The notes: generated by a model from the sequence alone, not told the origin. 64,000 bases of DNA from Gaiellasilicea sp963784895 (GCA_963784895.1 CAWATM010000007.1:124001-188000); one strand, 5' to 3'. Counted from the stretch's first letter, positions 26,783 to 35,775 are shown. Numbers and translations: made by a program.

Positions 26783-27828
26783 CTAGCTCTTGCCGACCTC
26801 GGTGGGGATGCCGGTGAGCTCGCCGGAGGCGATCTGCGCCTTGATCTCGTCCACCTTGTCGACGTCCTCCTGTGGAACGTCGGCGCTGACCTTGCCGAGC
26901 CCGACGCCTTCCTCCTTCAGCCCGAAGGTCGCGTTGCCGCCGCCCTTCCAGCTGCCGTCCTGCACGGCCTTGATCGTCAGGAACACGGCCGCGTCGACGC
27001 CCTTCTGGGCGCTCGTGAGGATGTGCGGGCCGAGGAAGGACTGGTCGGCGTCGACGCCGATCCCCCACCGGTCACGCTCGCCGGCCGCGTTGAGCGCGCC
27101 GAGGCCGCAGCCGCCGGCGACCTGGAAGACGATGTTCGAGCCGCGCGCGATCTGGTTCAGCGCCAGCTCCTTGCACTTCGCCTGGTCGTCCCAATCCTGC
27201 GAATAGTCATGGATCGTCGTGATCCCCGGCGCGGCCTTCTTCGCACCCGCGAAGTAACCGGCGATGAAGCGGTCGACGGGTGGCTCCTTCATCCCGCCGA
27301 CGGCGCTGATCACGTCCTTGCCCTCGCGCCGCTGCTCCTCGAGCCCGGCGAGGTAGCCGACGAGATAGCCGACCTCCTCCTCGCGGAAGAGCAGACCTTG
27401 CACGTTGGCGGGCGTGCCGGGCACGAACGCCTGGTCGACGTCGATGATCGCGAACTTCGTCTCGGGATAGCGCTGCGCCACCTTCCCGACCGCGTCGCCC
27501 TGGGCGAAGCCGACGCCGATGACGAGGTCGTAGCCGTCACGGGCGAGCGTGGTCATGCTCGGGATGTAGTCCGCCGCGGTCGCGGACTCGACGACGCGTC
27601 CGTCGACTCCGAGCTCCTCCTCGGCGCGCGTGACACCGCGGAAGGCGAGCTCGTTGAAGCCGTCGTCGTCGAGCTGGCCGCGGTCGACGACGAGGCCGAC
27701 CCGCACCGGCTGGGCCGCCTCGGTCTCGGTCGGGGCGGTTGTCGACGCTGCCTCCTCGTCGTCGGAGCCGCAGCCGGCGGCGAGGACGAGACGAGGACGA
27801 GCAGTGCGAACGGAAGCCAGCGGCGCAT
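26783..27828 (-). CDS. BMP-family lipoprotein, ABC substrate-binding (nucleoside-type); frameshift in signal peptide
   Basis: The mature domain is intact: VRVGLVVDRGQLDDDGFNEL, VIGVGFAQGDAVGKVA, DVDQAFVPGTPANVQGL, FQVAGGCGLGALNAA, DADQSFLGPHILTSAQKG, the pattern of basic membrane proteins that bind purine nucleosides or related ligands. A signal peptide MRRWLPFALLVLV starts at ATG 27828 in a different frame from the lipobox LAAGCGS; a 1-nt shift near 27795-27805, in a CTCGTC/TCGTCC repeat, would join them. No permease or ATPase gene is adjacent. Divergent from an NrtR-like regulator only 31 nt away. Confidence 0.85.
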
Positions 27829-27859
27829 GGTCAGTGCCTTTCCATTAAGGTTTTAGACT

Positions 27860-28558
27860 GTGAGGCAGAAACCTCGGCACGATCCTACCACAGCCCCTGC
27901 GCAGGTCGTCCTCGCGGCCGTGCTGCAGGTGCGCGGGCGACGGCTGCACGTGCTGCTCTGGCAGCGGGCGCGCGAGCCGTTCAGCGGTGCGTGGGCCCTC
28001 CCCGGCGGGACACTTGCAGCCGACGAAACGCTTGAGCGGTCGATCCGCCGCCAACTCGCCGCGAAAGTCGACGTCCGTGAGCTCGCCCACATCGAGCAGC
28101 TCGGCACGTGGAGCGAGCCCGGCCGGCACCCGGGGCACCGGGAGCTCGCGACCGCCTTCCTGGGGCTCGTTCCCGCCGACGTCGACCCGGAGCTGCCGGT
28201 CGACACCGCCTGGCACGTCGTCGACGACCCGCCGACGCTTGCGTTCGATCATGCCGAGATCGCGCTCGCCGCCCGCGAGCGCCTGCGGGGCAAGCTCTCC
28301 TACACGAACGTCGGCTTCGCGCTCGCGCCGGGCGCGTTCACGCTCTCGGAGCTGCGCGACCTCTACGCGGCGGCGCTCGGCCACGATGTGTCGGCGACGA
28401 ACTTGAAGCGCGTGCTCCTGCGGCGGGACGTGCTCGAGCAGACCGGCGCCCGGCGCGAGTCCGGGCGTGCCGGCGGCCGGCCGGCCGAGGTCTATCGCTT
28501 CCGCACGCGCCGTCTCGAGATCACGGATCCGTTCGCGACGCTGCGTCCGCCCGCCTAG
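27860..28558 (+). CDS. NrtR-like Nudix-domain transcriptional regulator
   Basis: 232 residues, GTG start. The N-terminal Nudix fold (VVLAAVLQVRGRRLHVLLWQ, GAWALPGGTLAADETLE) has a degenerate Nudix box: the catalytic REUxEE is replaced by RRQLAAK, so pyrophosphatase activity is unlikely. The C-terminal third (FTLSELRDLYAAALGHDV, ATNLKRVLLRRDVLE, GRPAEVYRF) is the winged helix of NrtR-type regulators, which sense ADP-ribose and control NAD metabolism or sugar/nucleoside uptake. It probably controls the divergent BMP gene from the 31-bp AT-richer gap; that target is inference. Confidence 0.85.
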   Translation: MRQKPRHDPTTAPAQVVLAAVLQVRGRRLHVLLWQRAREPFSGAWALPGGTLAADETLERSIRRQLAAKVDVRELAHIEQLGTWSEPGRHPGHRELATAFLGLVPADVDPELPVDTAWHVVDDPPTLAFDHAEIALAARERLRGKLSYTNVGFALAPGAFTLSELRDLYAAALGHDVSATNLKRVLLRRDVLEQTGARRESGRAGGRPAEVYRFRTRRLEITDPFATLRPPA

Positions 28559-28583
28559 CGCCGCGGCGAGACGCATCTAGGCG
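28552..28583. terminator. Hairpin with both stop codons, between NrtR-like gene and response regulator
   Basis: CGCCTAG (28552-28558) pairs with CTAGGCG (28577-28583). The left arm contains the TAG of the regulator, the right arm the TAG of the convergent response regulator. Confidence 0.4.
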
Positions 28584-29212
28584 ATCAGCGACTGGCGCAG
28601 CGCCGTCGCGACGGCCTGCGTTCGCGTGTCGGCATCGAGCTTGGTCATCGCCTTGCGGACATGCGTCCGCACCGTTTCCGGGGAGATGAAGAGGAGCTTG
28701 CCGATCTCGTCGTTCGACAGCCCGTCGGCCAGGTGGCGGAGCACGTCGCGCTCCCGCGGCGTCAGGTTCAGCCGCGCATCCGTCGCCGCCGAGCTCGAGA
28801 GGACCCCGGCGAGCACGGGATCCACGTACGTGCGCCCAGACGCGACGAGCTCCACCGCCCGGACGACCTCGGCGAGCGGCGCTTCCTTGAGCACGAACCC
28901 GCGGGCACCCGCGTCGAGTGCCTCGGTCAGGAGCGCCCGGTCGCCGAACGCCGTGTAGAGGATCACGGCCGTCTCCGGCGCCACCTTCGCCACGTGCCGT
29001 GCGACGTCGATGCCGGACTGGCCGGGCATGCGCAGGTCGAGGATCGCGACCGTCGGCTTCCGCAGCTCGATCTGCTCGACCGCGTCGTCGCCGTCGCGGG
29101 CCCTTCCGGCGATCTCGATCCCATGCTCCGCGAGGACGTCGGCCACCGCCTCGACGACCGCGGGATGATCGTCGGCCACGAGCACAGAGGTGACAGTGGC
29201 CCGGTCAGTCAC
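28577..29212 (-). CDS. NarL/FixJ-family response regulator (REC + LuxR HTH)
   Basis: 211 residues, GTG start. The receiver domain has the acidic pair VADDHP, phosphoacceptor Asp59 in AILDLRMPG, threonine in LYTAFGD and the lysine in FVLKEAP. The C-terminal LuxR helix-turn-helix reads LTPRERDVLRHLADGLSNDE and ETVRTHVRKAMTKLDA. It is divergent from a small histidine-kinase-like gene 92 bp away, the only kinase candidate nearby. Target genes are unknown. Confidence 0.93.
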   Translation of the reverse strand: MTDRATVTSVLVADDHPAVVEAVADVLAEHGIEIAGRARDGDDAVEQIELRKPTVAILDLRMPGQSGIDVARHVAKVAPETAVILYTAFGDRALLTEALDAGARGFVLKEAPLAEVVRAVELVASGRTYVDPVLAGVLSSSAATDARLNLTPRERDVLRHLADGLSNDEIGKLLFISPETVRTHVRKAMTKLDADTRTQAVATALRQSLIA

Positions 29213-29304
29213 GTGAATCTAGGATCCTTTCGCCTGGAAGCGAGAGCGTCGGGGGGAAGCATGAGAGGTTTGCGGCCTTCACCAACTGTCTGCATCGTGC
29301 ACCG

Positions 29305-29817
29305 ATGCGCGTCGGGATCATAGAGACGATGTCGAGTGGCACCGACGAGACCCGCGCCCTCGCCACGCTCGGGCGCCTGACGCGCGGAGCCCTGCACGAG
29401 CTCTCGAATCCGCTCGTCGCGATGCTGGGCTCGGCCGAGCTCGCGCTCGGCGAGACGGAGCCGGGCACGAAGCTGCACGACCGGATCGCCCTGACGCACC
29501 GGACCGGCGCCGAGGTCGTCGAGATCGTGCGCGCGCTGCAGGCGTTCGTTCGCCTCCAGGCGGAGCCGGCGGAGGAGCTCTCGGTCGGCGCCGCCGCCGC
29601 GGACGCAGTTGCTCTGGTCGCGCGCGTGCTGCCGACCCACAACGTCGAGCTGAGCGCCCACGGCGACGCGGGCGCCGTCGCAGGCCCCGGCGAGATGCGG
29701 CGGCGGCTCGTCGAGCTGCTCCTCGACGCGCTCGACGATCCCGATCGCGGCGACGTGATCGAGCTCGTCGTCGGCGAGGGCGTCGTCACCGCCGGCGGCC
29801 GGGAGCTTCGCTTCTAG
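29305..29817 (+). CDS. Truncated histidine-kinase-like protein (DHp domain, degenerate ATPase end)
   Basis: 170 residues from ATG 29305; ATG 29329 (MSSGTDE) is an equally good start. LTRGALHELSNPLVAMLGSA is a clear H-box with His31 as the candidate phosphoacceptor, followed by two long helices. The C-terminal part (MRRRLVELLLDALDD, DVIELVVGEG) resembles the beginning of a HATPase domain, but the N, G1 and G2 ATP-binding boxes are absent. There is no membrane or sensor domain. It may be a phosphotransfer partner of the divergent response regulator rather than an active kinase; this is inference. Confidence 0.72.
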   Translation: MRVGIIETMSSGTDETRALATLGRLTRGALHELSNPLVAMLGSAELALGETEPGTKLHDRIALTHRTGAEVVEIVRALQAFVRLQAEPAEELSVGAAAADAVALVARVLPTHNVELSAHGDAGAVAGPGEMRRRLVELLLDALDDPDRGDVIELVVGEGVVTAGGRELRF

Positions 29818-29864
29818 GAGGGTTTGGCGGAATGGCACAGCCGCTCTTTCGCCAAACCTCCTAG
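29814..29864. terminator. Strong bidirectional hairpin including both TAG stops
   Basis: CTAGGAGGGTTTGGCG (29814-29829) pairs with CGCCAAACCTCCTAG (29850-29864), 15 pairs with one bulged G, around a 20-nt loop. The stop codons of the convergent kinase-like and dehydrogenase genes (29815-29817 and 29861-29863) lie in the base of the stem. Confidence 0.65.
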
Positions 29865-32263
29865 GCGCGCAGGCGCTCGCCCCCGGGGTCGTAGAGCGGC
29901 TCGGCCGCGACCTCGCCGGCGACCCACTCGCCGAAGATCTCGACCTCGACGGACGTCCCCGGCTCGGAGCTCGCCGCCGGCAGGTAGGCATACGCGATCG
30001 AGCGGCCGACCGTGTAGCCGAAGCCGCCGCTCGTGACGCGGCCGACGAGCTCGCCGGCCACGCGGACTGGCTCCGAGCCGAGCGCGACGGCACGAGGGTC
30101 GGCGAGCGTCAGGCAGGCGAGGCGCCGCTCCGGCTCGGGGCGCGCGAGCAGGGCCTCCCTGCCGAGGAAGTCCTTGTCGCGCCTGACCGCGAAGCCGAGC
30201 CCGGCCTCGTCGGGCGTGTCGTCGGCGGTGATGTCCGAGCCCCAGACGCGGTAGCCCTTCTCGAGCCGGAGCGAGTCGATCGCCTTGTAGCCGCCCGCGA
30301 CGAGGCCGTGCCCCCCGCCGGCATTCCAGATCGTGTCCCAGAGGCGCAGGCCGAACTCGGAGGGGCAGTAGAGCTCCCAGCCGAGCTCGCCGACGTACGT
30401 GACCCGGAGCGCGAGGCACGGCACCGGCCCGACCGCGAGCTCGCGCGCCCGCAGGTACGGGAAGTCGAGCGGATCCGTCGTCAGCGGCAGCAGGATCTCG
30501 CGGGCGGCCGGGCCCCAGATCCCGACGCAGGCGTGCTTCGAGGTGACGTCGTCGACCACGACCGTGCCGTCGTCGGGGGCGTGCTGGCGGATCCACGCGA
30601 GATCGTGGCGGCCGAACGCGGTTCCGGTGACGATCAGGAAGCGGTCCTCGCCGAGCCGCGTCACGGTGAAGTCGCACTCGATCCCGCCCTTCGCATTCAG
30701 CATCTGCGTGTAGGTGATCGCGCCGATATCGCGTGCGACGCGGTTGTCGCAGAGCCACTCGAGCAGGTCGGCGGCACCCGGCCCGGCAACCTCGATCTTG
30801 GCGAACGACGACTCGTCGAAGAGCGCGGCGGCCTCGCGGCACGCCCGGTGCTCGACCCCGATCGCCGGCGACCAGTGCCGCCCGGCCCATCCTCGCGGGC
30901 GCAGCCCCTCGTCGCCGCGCGCAGCGTTCGGCTCGAACCAGTTCGCGCGCTCCCAGCCGGACTTCTCCCCGAAGGCCGCCCCGAGCTCCCGCAGCCGCGG
31001 AAAGGCGGGTGAGAGCCGCAGTGGACGCCCCGCTTCGCGCTCGTGGCCGGGGTACTTGACGTCGTAGTAGGTCGAATAGACCTCAGCGGTGCGGGCGAGC
31101 GTGTACGAGCGGGTCGTGTACGCGGCGCCGAAGCGGCGGGAGTCCATGTGCCAGACGTCGAGGCTCGGCGTCCCCTCGACGATCCACTCGGCGACGAGCT
31201 TGCCCATACCACCGGCGCCGGCAAGCCCATGCGCGCAGAACCCGGCCGCAAGCCAGAAGCCGCGCACGTCGGTCGGGCCGAGGATGAACTCGCCGTCCGG
31301 CGTGAACGCCTCGGGACCGTTGATCAGCCGCACGACCTCCATCTCCTCGAGCGCGGGCACCCGCTGGATCGCGTTCTCGAGCAGCGGCTCGAAGCGGGGC
31401 CAGTCCTCCTCGAGCAGCTTGCCGTTGAAATCGGGCGGGATCCCGTCGAGCGACCAGGGCGCCGGCTCGCGCTCGTAGCCGCCCATGACGAGGCCGCCCG
31501 ACTCGGGCCGGAAGTAGACGAGCAGGGAGGGGTCGCGCATCGTCGGCATGTCGAGCGGGAGCCCGGCCGGCCTCGTCACGAGGTACTCGTGCGCCATCGG
31601 CACGATCGGGACGGTGACGCCGGCGAGCCGCCCGAGCTCGGCGGCGAACATCCCGCCTGCGTTCACGACCACGTCTGCCTCGATCTCGCCCTTGTCGGTG
31701 ATCACGCCCCTCACGCGCCCTCGCTCGACCGGGATGGCCGTCACGCGCGTGTTCGTGGCGATCTCGGCGCCGCGACGCCGCGCACCCTCGGCGAGCGCGA
31801 ACGTGAGCTGCGAGGGATCGACGTAGCCGTCGGTCGGGAGGTAGGCCGCCCCGAGGACGCCGTCCGTCGTCAGCGGCGGGAAGAGCTGCTGCGCCTCGCT
31901 CGGGGAGATCAGCTCGAGCGGGAGGCCGAACGTCTTCGCCCAGCCCGCCTGGCGCGCGATCTCCTCCAGGCGCTCCGGCGAGGACGCGAGCCGCAGCGAC
32001 CCGACCTCGCGCCAGCCGGTCTCGAGCCCGACCTCCTCGCCGATCGCACGGTAGAGGTCGACGCTCGCCATCATCATTCGCGTCAGCGATAGCGAGCTCC
32101 GCAACTGGCCCACGAGCCCCGCCGAGTGGAAGGTCGAGCCGGAGGTGAGATCGGCGCGCTCGACCAGGACGACGTCGTCCCAGCCGAGCCGGGCCAGCCA
32201 GTAGAGGATCGCGCAGCCGCCGACGCCGCCGCCGATCACCACCGCACGCGCGCTCGTTCGCAT
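29861..32263 (-). CDS. Dimethylglycine/sarcosine dehydrogenase-like FAD + GcvT protein
   Basis: 800 residues. Residues 1 to about 380 form a DAO-type FAD oxidoreductase: VVIGGGVGGCAILYWLARLGW, SGSTFHSAGLVGQLR (flavin-attachment region) and EVVRLINGPEAFTPDGEFILGP. A linker domain follows, then from about 430 a GcvT/aminomethyltransferase fold with FDESSFAKIEVAGPGAADL and YVGELGWELYCPSEFG, which binds tetrahydrofolate in true family members. It probably demethylates an N-methylated amine (dimethylglycine or sarcosine), passing the one-carbon unit to folate. Single gene, ATG 32263, divergent from CorA. Confidence 0.9.
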   Translation of the reverse strand: MRTSARAVVIGGGVGGCAILYWLARLGWDDVVLVERADLTSGSTFHSAGLVGQLRSSLSLTRMMMASVDLYRAIGEEVGLETGWREVGSLRLASSPERLEEIARQAGWAKTFGLPLELISPSEAQQLFPPLTTDGVLGAAYLPTDGYVDPSQLTFALAEGARRRGAEIATNTRVTAIPVERGRVRGVITDKGEIEADVVVNAGGMFAAELGRLAGVTVPIVPMAHEYLVTRPAGLPLDMPTMRDPSLLVYFRPESGGLVMGGYEREPAPWSLDGIPPDFNGKLLEEDWPRFEPLLENAIQRVPALEEMEVVRLINGPEAFTPDGEFILGPTDVRGFWLAAGFCAHGLAGAGGMGKLVAEWIVEGTPSLDVWHMDSRRFGAAYTTRSYTLARTAEVYSTYYDVKYPGHEREAGRPLRLSPAFPRLRELGAAFGEKSGWERANWFEPNAARGDEGLRPRGWAGRHWSPAIGVEHRACREAAALFDESSFAKIEVAGPGAADLLEWLCDNRVARDIGAITYTQMLNAKGGIECDFTVTRLGEDRFLIVTGTAFGRHDLAWIRQHAPDDGTVVVDDVTSKHACVGIWGPAAREILLPLTTDPLDFPYLRARELAVGPVPCLALRVTYVGELGWELYCPSEFGLRLWDTIWNAGGGHGLVAGGYKAIDSLRLEKGYRVWGSDITADDTPDEAGLGFAVRRDKDFLGREALLARPEPERRLACLTLADPRAVALGSEPVRVAGELVGRVTSGGFGYTVGRSIAYAYLPAASSEPGTSVEVEIFGEWVAGEVAAEPLYDPGGERLRA

Positions 32264-32293
32264 CGACCGAACCTAAACCGTCAGGATGCCCGC

Positions 32294-33265
32294 GTGATCG
32301 TCGACTGCGCCGTCTACGGCGAGGGGCACCGACTCGAGCGCCAGCGGGACGTCGCTGGCGTGCGCGCGGAGGCCGCAGCGGCGCGCGGCTTTGCCTGGGT
32401 CGGGCTGGCCGAGCCGACGGCACAGGAGTTCGATGCGGTGCGGCGCGAGTTCGACCTGCACGAACTCGCCGTCGAGGACGCGGTGCGCGCCCACCAGCGG
32501 CCGAAGCTGGAGATCTACGGCGACACGCTCTTCCTCGTGATCAAGACAGTGCGCTACGTCGACTCCGAGCGGCTCGTCGACGTGGGCGAGGTGATGGTCT
32601 TCGTCGGCCCCGACTTCCTGATCACGGTGCGCCACGGCGAGGCCGGCGGGCTCGGCCGGGTGCGCGAGCAGCTGGAGCGCCGGCCGGAGCTGCTCGCGAT
32701 GGGCCCCGGCGCCGCGCTCCACGCGATCGTCGACCGGATCGTCGACGCCTACGAGCCGGTGGTCGACGGCGTCCTCGAGGACATCGAGGAGGTCGAGGCG
32801 GAGGTCTTCTCGTCCGAGAGCGCGAACCCCGTCGAGCGGATCTACCGGCTTCGGCGCGAGGTGCTCGAGTTTGCGCGCGCGGCGCTGCCGCTCCGTGCTG
32901 CGCTGCGCGAGCTGGCGGCGGTTGACGTCCCGAACATCGATCCACAGCTCAGCCCGTACTTCCGCGACGTCGCCGATCACGCCGTCCGCGTCGGCGACCA
33001 AATCGAGGGCTTCGGCACGCTCCTCGCCGGGGTGTTGCAGGCGAACCTGACCCAGGTGACCGTGCGCCAGAACGAGGACATGCGCCGGATCTCGGCCTGG
33101 GTCGCGATCATCGCCGTCCCGACGGCGGTCGCCGGGATCTACGGGATGAACTTCGAGCACATGCCGGAGTTGGGCTGGCGCTACGGCTATCCGGCCGTGC
33201 TGCTGCTGATCCTCGTCGCCTGCGTCGGCCTCTACGTCCGCTTCCGCCGCGTCGGGTGGCTTTGA
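32294..33265 (+). CDS. corA: CorA-like magnesium/cobalt transporter
   Basis: 323 residues from GTG 32294. A large cytoplasmic N-terminal domain (FAWVGLAEPTAQEFDAV, AVEDAVRAHQRPKLE, TLFLVIKTVRY) is followed by a long helix and two C-terminal transmembrane helices with the selectivity motif YGMNFEHMPEL between them. This is the standard pentameric Mg2+ channel architecture. It stands alone; its start lies 31 bp from the divergent dehydrogenase start. Confidence 0.93.
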   Translation: MIVDCAVYGEGHRLERQRDVAGVRAEAAAARGFAWVGLAEPTAQEFDAVRREFDLHELAVEDAVRAHQRPKLEIYGDTLFLVIKTVRYVDSERLVDVGEVMVFVGPDFLITVRHGEAGGLGRVREQLERRPELLAMGPGAALHAIVDRIVDAYEPVVDGVLEDIEEVEAEVFSSESANPVERIYRLRREVLEFARAALPLRAALRELAAVDVPNIDPQLSPYFRDVADHAVRVGDQIEGFGTLLAGVLQANLTQVTVRQNEDMRRISAWVAIIAVPTAVAGIYGMNFEHMPELGWRYGYPAVLLLILVACVGLYVRFRRVGWL

Positions 33266-33334
33266 CTCAATCAGCGAACCGCTTGCGGACGTTGCGCGTA
33301 ATCGTGGTTGGAACCCCGACCGGAAGGAGCTCAC

Positions 33335-33742
33335 GTGACCCGCCGTCTGCTCACGCTTGCGATCCTGCTGTTCACGCTCGGTTTCGTCCTCGCCGGCTGT
33401 GGTGATGACGACGACGACGGCGGCGACGCCGCCGCGACCACCGAGGCGACCACCGGTGGCGGCGAGGCAAGCGGCACGACCCTGAACGGCAGCGTCGGCC
33501 CCGGCTTCGTGATCAGCCTCGACGGCACCGACGGCCTCACCGCCGGGGATTACACGATCGTGGTCGACGACCAGTCGTCCGAGCACAACTTCCACCTCAC
33601 CGGCCCGGGCGGCGTCGACGTCGCGACGGACGTCTCGGCCGAGGGCGAGGAGACGCTCGAGGTCACCCTCGAAGCCGGCGAGTACACCTTCGTCTGCGAC
33701 CCGCACGCGAGCCAGATGAAAGGCAGCTTCACCGTCGGCTGA
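33335..33742 (+). CDS. Cupredoxin-like lipoprotein
   Basis: 135 residues from GTG 33335 with GGAAGGAGC upstream. Signal peptide with lipobox LAGCG, then a run of five aspartates and a T/A/G-rich linker to about residue 52, then a cupredoxin fold: DYTIVVDDQSSEHNFHLTG and YTFVCDPHASQMKGSF. The histidine of the first segment and the Cys-x-x-His...Met group of the second match type 1 copper ligands. Probably an extracytoplasmic copper electron carrier or copper-binding lipoprotein; its partner is unknown. Confidence 0.88.
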   Translation: MTRRLLTLAILLFTLGFVLAGCGDDDDDGGDAAATTEATTGGGEASGTTLNGSVGPGFVISLDGTDGLTAGDYTIVVDDQSSEHNFHLTGPGGVDVATDVSAEGEETLEVTLEAGEYTFVCDPHASQMKGSFTVG

Positions 33743-33895
33743 GCGCAGCGGGCGGTCAAGCCGTATCCGCCTCGTGCCGATACGCGTTCTCGTGACGATG
33801 AACACGACCCTCAAGCTCGTTGCCACGATGTCGGTGCTCGCGCACGCCGCGGCGGCTGCTGCAGTTCTCCTCCCGAAGCGCTAGATCCGGACCGC

Positions 33896-34771
33896 TTAGG
33901 CGAGCGCGCGGCGGAACGCACGCTCGCCCGCTGTTCGCTCGAGCCGCTCGAAGTGCTGCTCGGCGTAGGCGTGGAAGTCGACGTCCAGGTCCGAGAGGGC
34001 CTGCTGGACGACGCCCCACATCGCTTCGCGGAAGTCGGACATGAAGCGCATCAGTGTCAGCGCCCGCTCGTGCTCGGCGGTGACCTCGCCGAAGTAGGCG
34101 CCGAGCAGCTCGCTCGCCTCGGCCGGCGGCAGGCCGTTGTTGACGGCGAAGTTCGCGAGGTCGAAGTAGACGTCGCCCATGCCGGCGTACTCCCAGTCGA
34201 CGATCCGGATCCGGGTGCCGTCGTCGATGAAGTTCGCCGTCAGGAGGTCGTTGTGGCACGGCCGCTCGGGGACGGGGCCGCGGGCGCGCTCGACCTCGCG
34301 CGCGAGCTCGCGAGCGCGATGGAAGGTGGCCGGCACCGCGACGCCGTGCGCAGCCGCGGTCGCCGCATAGGCCTCGACGACGCGAAAGGGATCGAACCGC
34401 GCCGGGATCGGCGGCCCGCCGTGGACCGCCCGCAGCGCCTGGGCGATGCGCCGCAGCGGCTCGGGCTCGCGGATCGCCTCCGGCACGACGACGTCGCCCT
34501 CGATGAAGCGCGTGACGAGGTAGCCCTCGGGCTCGACGAACGCGACCACCTCCGGCCCGATGCCGACGGCGGCAGCGGCGAGCGACGCCTCGTGCTCCGC
34601 GCGCCGGTCGATCCCCAGTAGCTCGGTGTCCTTGCCGCCGATGCGCAGCACGTACGTGTCTCCGCCGACCGTCACCTTGAAGTTTCGGTTCGTGATCCCG
34701 CCGCCGAGGACCTCGACCTCGGCGCTCCGGCCGGGCCACACCCGCTCGACCATCTCCTCGACCGCCGCCAT
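33896..34771 (-). CDS. Choline/ethanolamine kinase-like phosphotransferase (APH fold)
   Basis: 291 residues, ATG start. EVLGGGITNRNFKV is the nucleotide loop typical of choline kinase/LicA-type proteins, YVLRIGGKD carries the ATP lysine region, PCHNDLLTANFI the catalytic loop, and RIVDWEYAGMGDVYFDLAN the metal-binding aspartate. It would phosphorylate a small amino-alcohol such as choline. The dimethylglycine-dehydrogenase-like gene 1.6 kb away also concerns methylated amines, though the two are not in one operon. Confidence 0.88.
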   Translation of the reverse strand: MAAVEEMVERVWPGRSAEVEVLGGGITNRNFKVTVGGDTYVLRIGGKDTELLGIDRRAEHEASLAAAAVGIGPEVVAFVEPEGYLVTRFIEGDVVVPEAIREPEPLRRIAQALRAVHGGPPIPARFDPFRVVEAYAATAAAHGVAVPATFHRARELAREVERARGPVPERPCHNDLLTANFIDDGTRIRIVDWEYAGMGDVYFDLANFAVNNGLPPAEASELLGAYFGEVTAEHERALTLMRFMSDFREAMWGVVQQALSDLDVDFHAYAEQHFERLERTAGERAFRRALA

Positions 34772-34783
34772 GTTCGCGCGATC

Positions 34784-35083
34784 CTAGAACAGCCGTACGA
34801 GCGCAGCCGTCGCCGCCGCGACGACCATCACGACGAGGAGCGGCGCCCGCAGCCAGACTGCGATCCCGCCCGCGGCGACGCCGAGCAGGCGCTCGTCGAG
34901 CACGAGCTCGCGGTCGCCGCCGACCGTCTGCGTGACGACGAGGGCGGCGAGCATCGCGGGCGCGAGCACCTCGACGACCGAAGCAACCCGCGGCGGCAGC
35001 TCCCGCGTCCCGAGCAGCACTGGGCCGGAGGCCTTGAAGAGGATCGTCAGCGCGCCGACGACGGCGATCACGATCCAGCTCAT
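34784..35083 (-). CDS. azlD: AzlD-like branched-chain amino acid export subunit
   Basis: 99 residues with three or four hydrophobic segments (WIVIAVVGALTILFKASGPV, VLAPAMLAALVVTQTV, LLVVMVVAAATAALVRL). It overlaps the AzlC gene by 4 nt (ATGA), the normal arrangement of this two-component exporter for branched-chain amino acids. The start ATG 35083 is fixed by the overlap. Confidence 0.88.
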   Translation of the reverse strand: MSWIVIAVVGALTILFKASGPVLLGTRELPPRVASVVEVLAPAMLAALVVTQTVGGDRELVLDERLLGVAAGGIAVWLRAPLLVVMVVAAATAALVRLF

Positions 35084-35727
35084 CTGCGGAGCCCGATCAG
35101 CGCGGCGAAGGCGGCGGCGACGATCGGCACGCCCGGAGGCGCGACCGGAAGCAGGGCGAGCGTGATCGCCGCCGCGACCCCTGCGGTCAGGAGCGCGCGG
35201 CGCGTGCGCAGGTACGGGGCGAGCAGCGCGAGAAAGAGCGCGGGAAACGCGGCGTCGAGCCCGATCGCCTCGGGGTCGAGCAGGTCGCCCACGACGGTCC
35301 CGAGCGCCGTGCCGCCGACCCAGAGCACGTAGAGCAGAATCCCGGCGCCGACGAGGACGCCGTACTCGAAGCGGCCGCCGCGCCCCGCGAGCGCCCACGA
35401 CTCGTCGACGATCAGCTGCGACTCGGCGAGCCGCCGCCGGCGCGAGCCCGGGAAGATCGAGGCGACCGCCAGGCTGAGCGGGACGTAGCGCGCGTTCAGG
35501 AGCAACGCCGCCACGATCGCCGCCGCGGCGCCGCCGCCGTCGTCGAGGATCGTGGCGGCGGCGAACTGGGCCGAGCCGGCGAACGTAGTCGCAGACATCG
35601 CAACCGCGCCGGCCGCCCCCATGCCCGCGTCGAGCGCGAGCACGCCGAACGCCGCGCCGAAGAGGAGCGGCGCCACCGCCAGCGGCAGTGCGGCCCGGAC
35701 GCCGTGGCGAATGCGGGAGGTCTGCAC
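35080..35727 (-). CDS. azlC: AzlC-like branched-chain amino acid exporter large subunit
   Basis: 215 residues, GTG start. VRAALPLAVAPLLFGAAFGVLAL is the first helix with the conserved P and G positions, then MSATTFAGSAQFAAATIL (family signature region with a re-entrant S-A-Q-F), LLLNARYVPLSLAVASIF and further helices. AzlC and AzlD together export branched-chain amino acids or analogues. Transcribed from below the hairpin at 35748-35775. Confidence 0.9.
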   Translation of the reverse strand: MQTSRIRHGVRAALPLAVAPLLFGAAFGVLALDAGMGAAGAVAMSATTFAGSAQFAAATILDDGGGAAAAIVAALLLNARYVPLSLAVASIFPGSRRRRLAESQLIVDESWALAGRGGRFEYGVLVGAGILLYVLWVGGTALGTVVGDLLDPEAIGLDAAFPALFLALLAPYLRTRRALLTAGVAAAITLALLPVAPPGVPIVAAAFAALIGLRR

Positions 35728-35747
35728 ACTCCGACGCTAGCGAGAGC

Positions 35748-35775
35748 GGGTGGAGCGGCCGGAGCCGCTCCACCC
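35748..35775 (-). terminator. Twelve-bp hairpin after the 5'-nucleotidase gene
   Basis: GGGTGGAGCGGC, loop CGGA, GCCGCTCCACCC, a perfect 12-bp stem 17 nt downstream of the nucleotidase stop and 20 nt upstream of the azlC start. No T-run follows. Confidence 0.55.

Noticed and set aside
33798..33884. A 28-codon frame with a hydrophobic alanine-rich peptide after the cupredoxin gene
   Set aside because: No clear ribosome site and no supporting context; could be chance.
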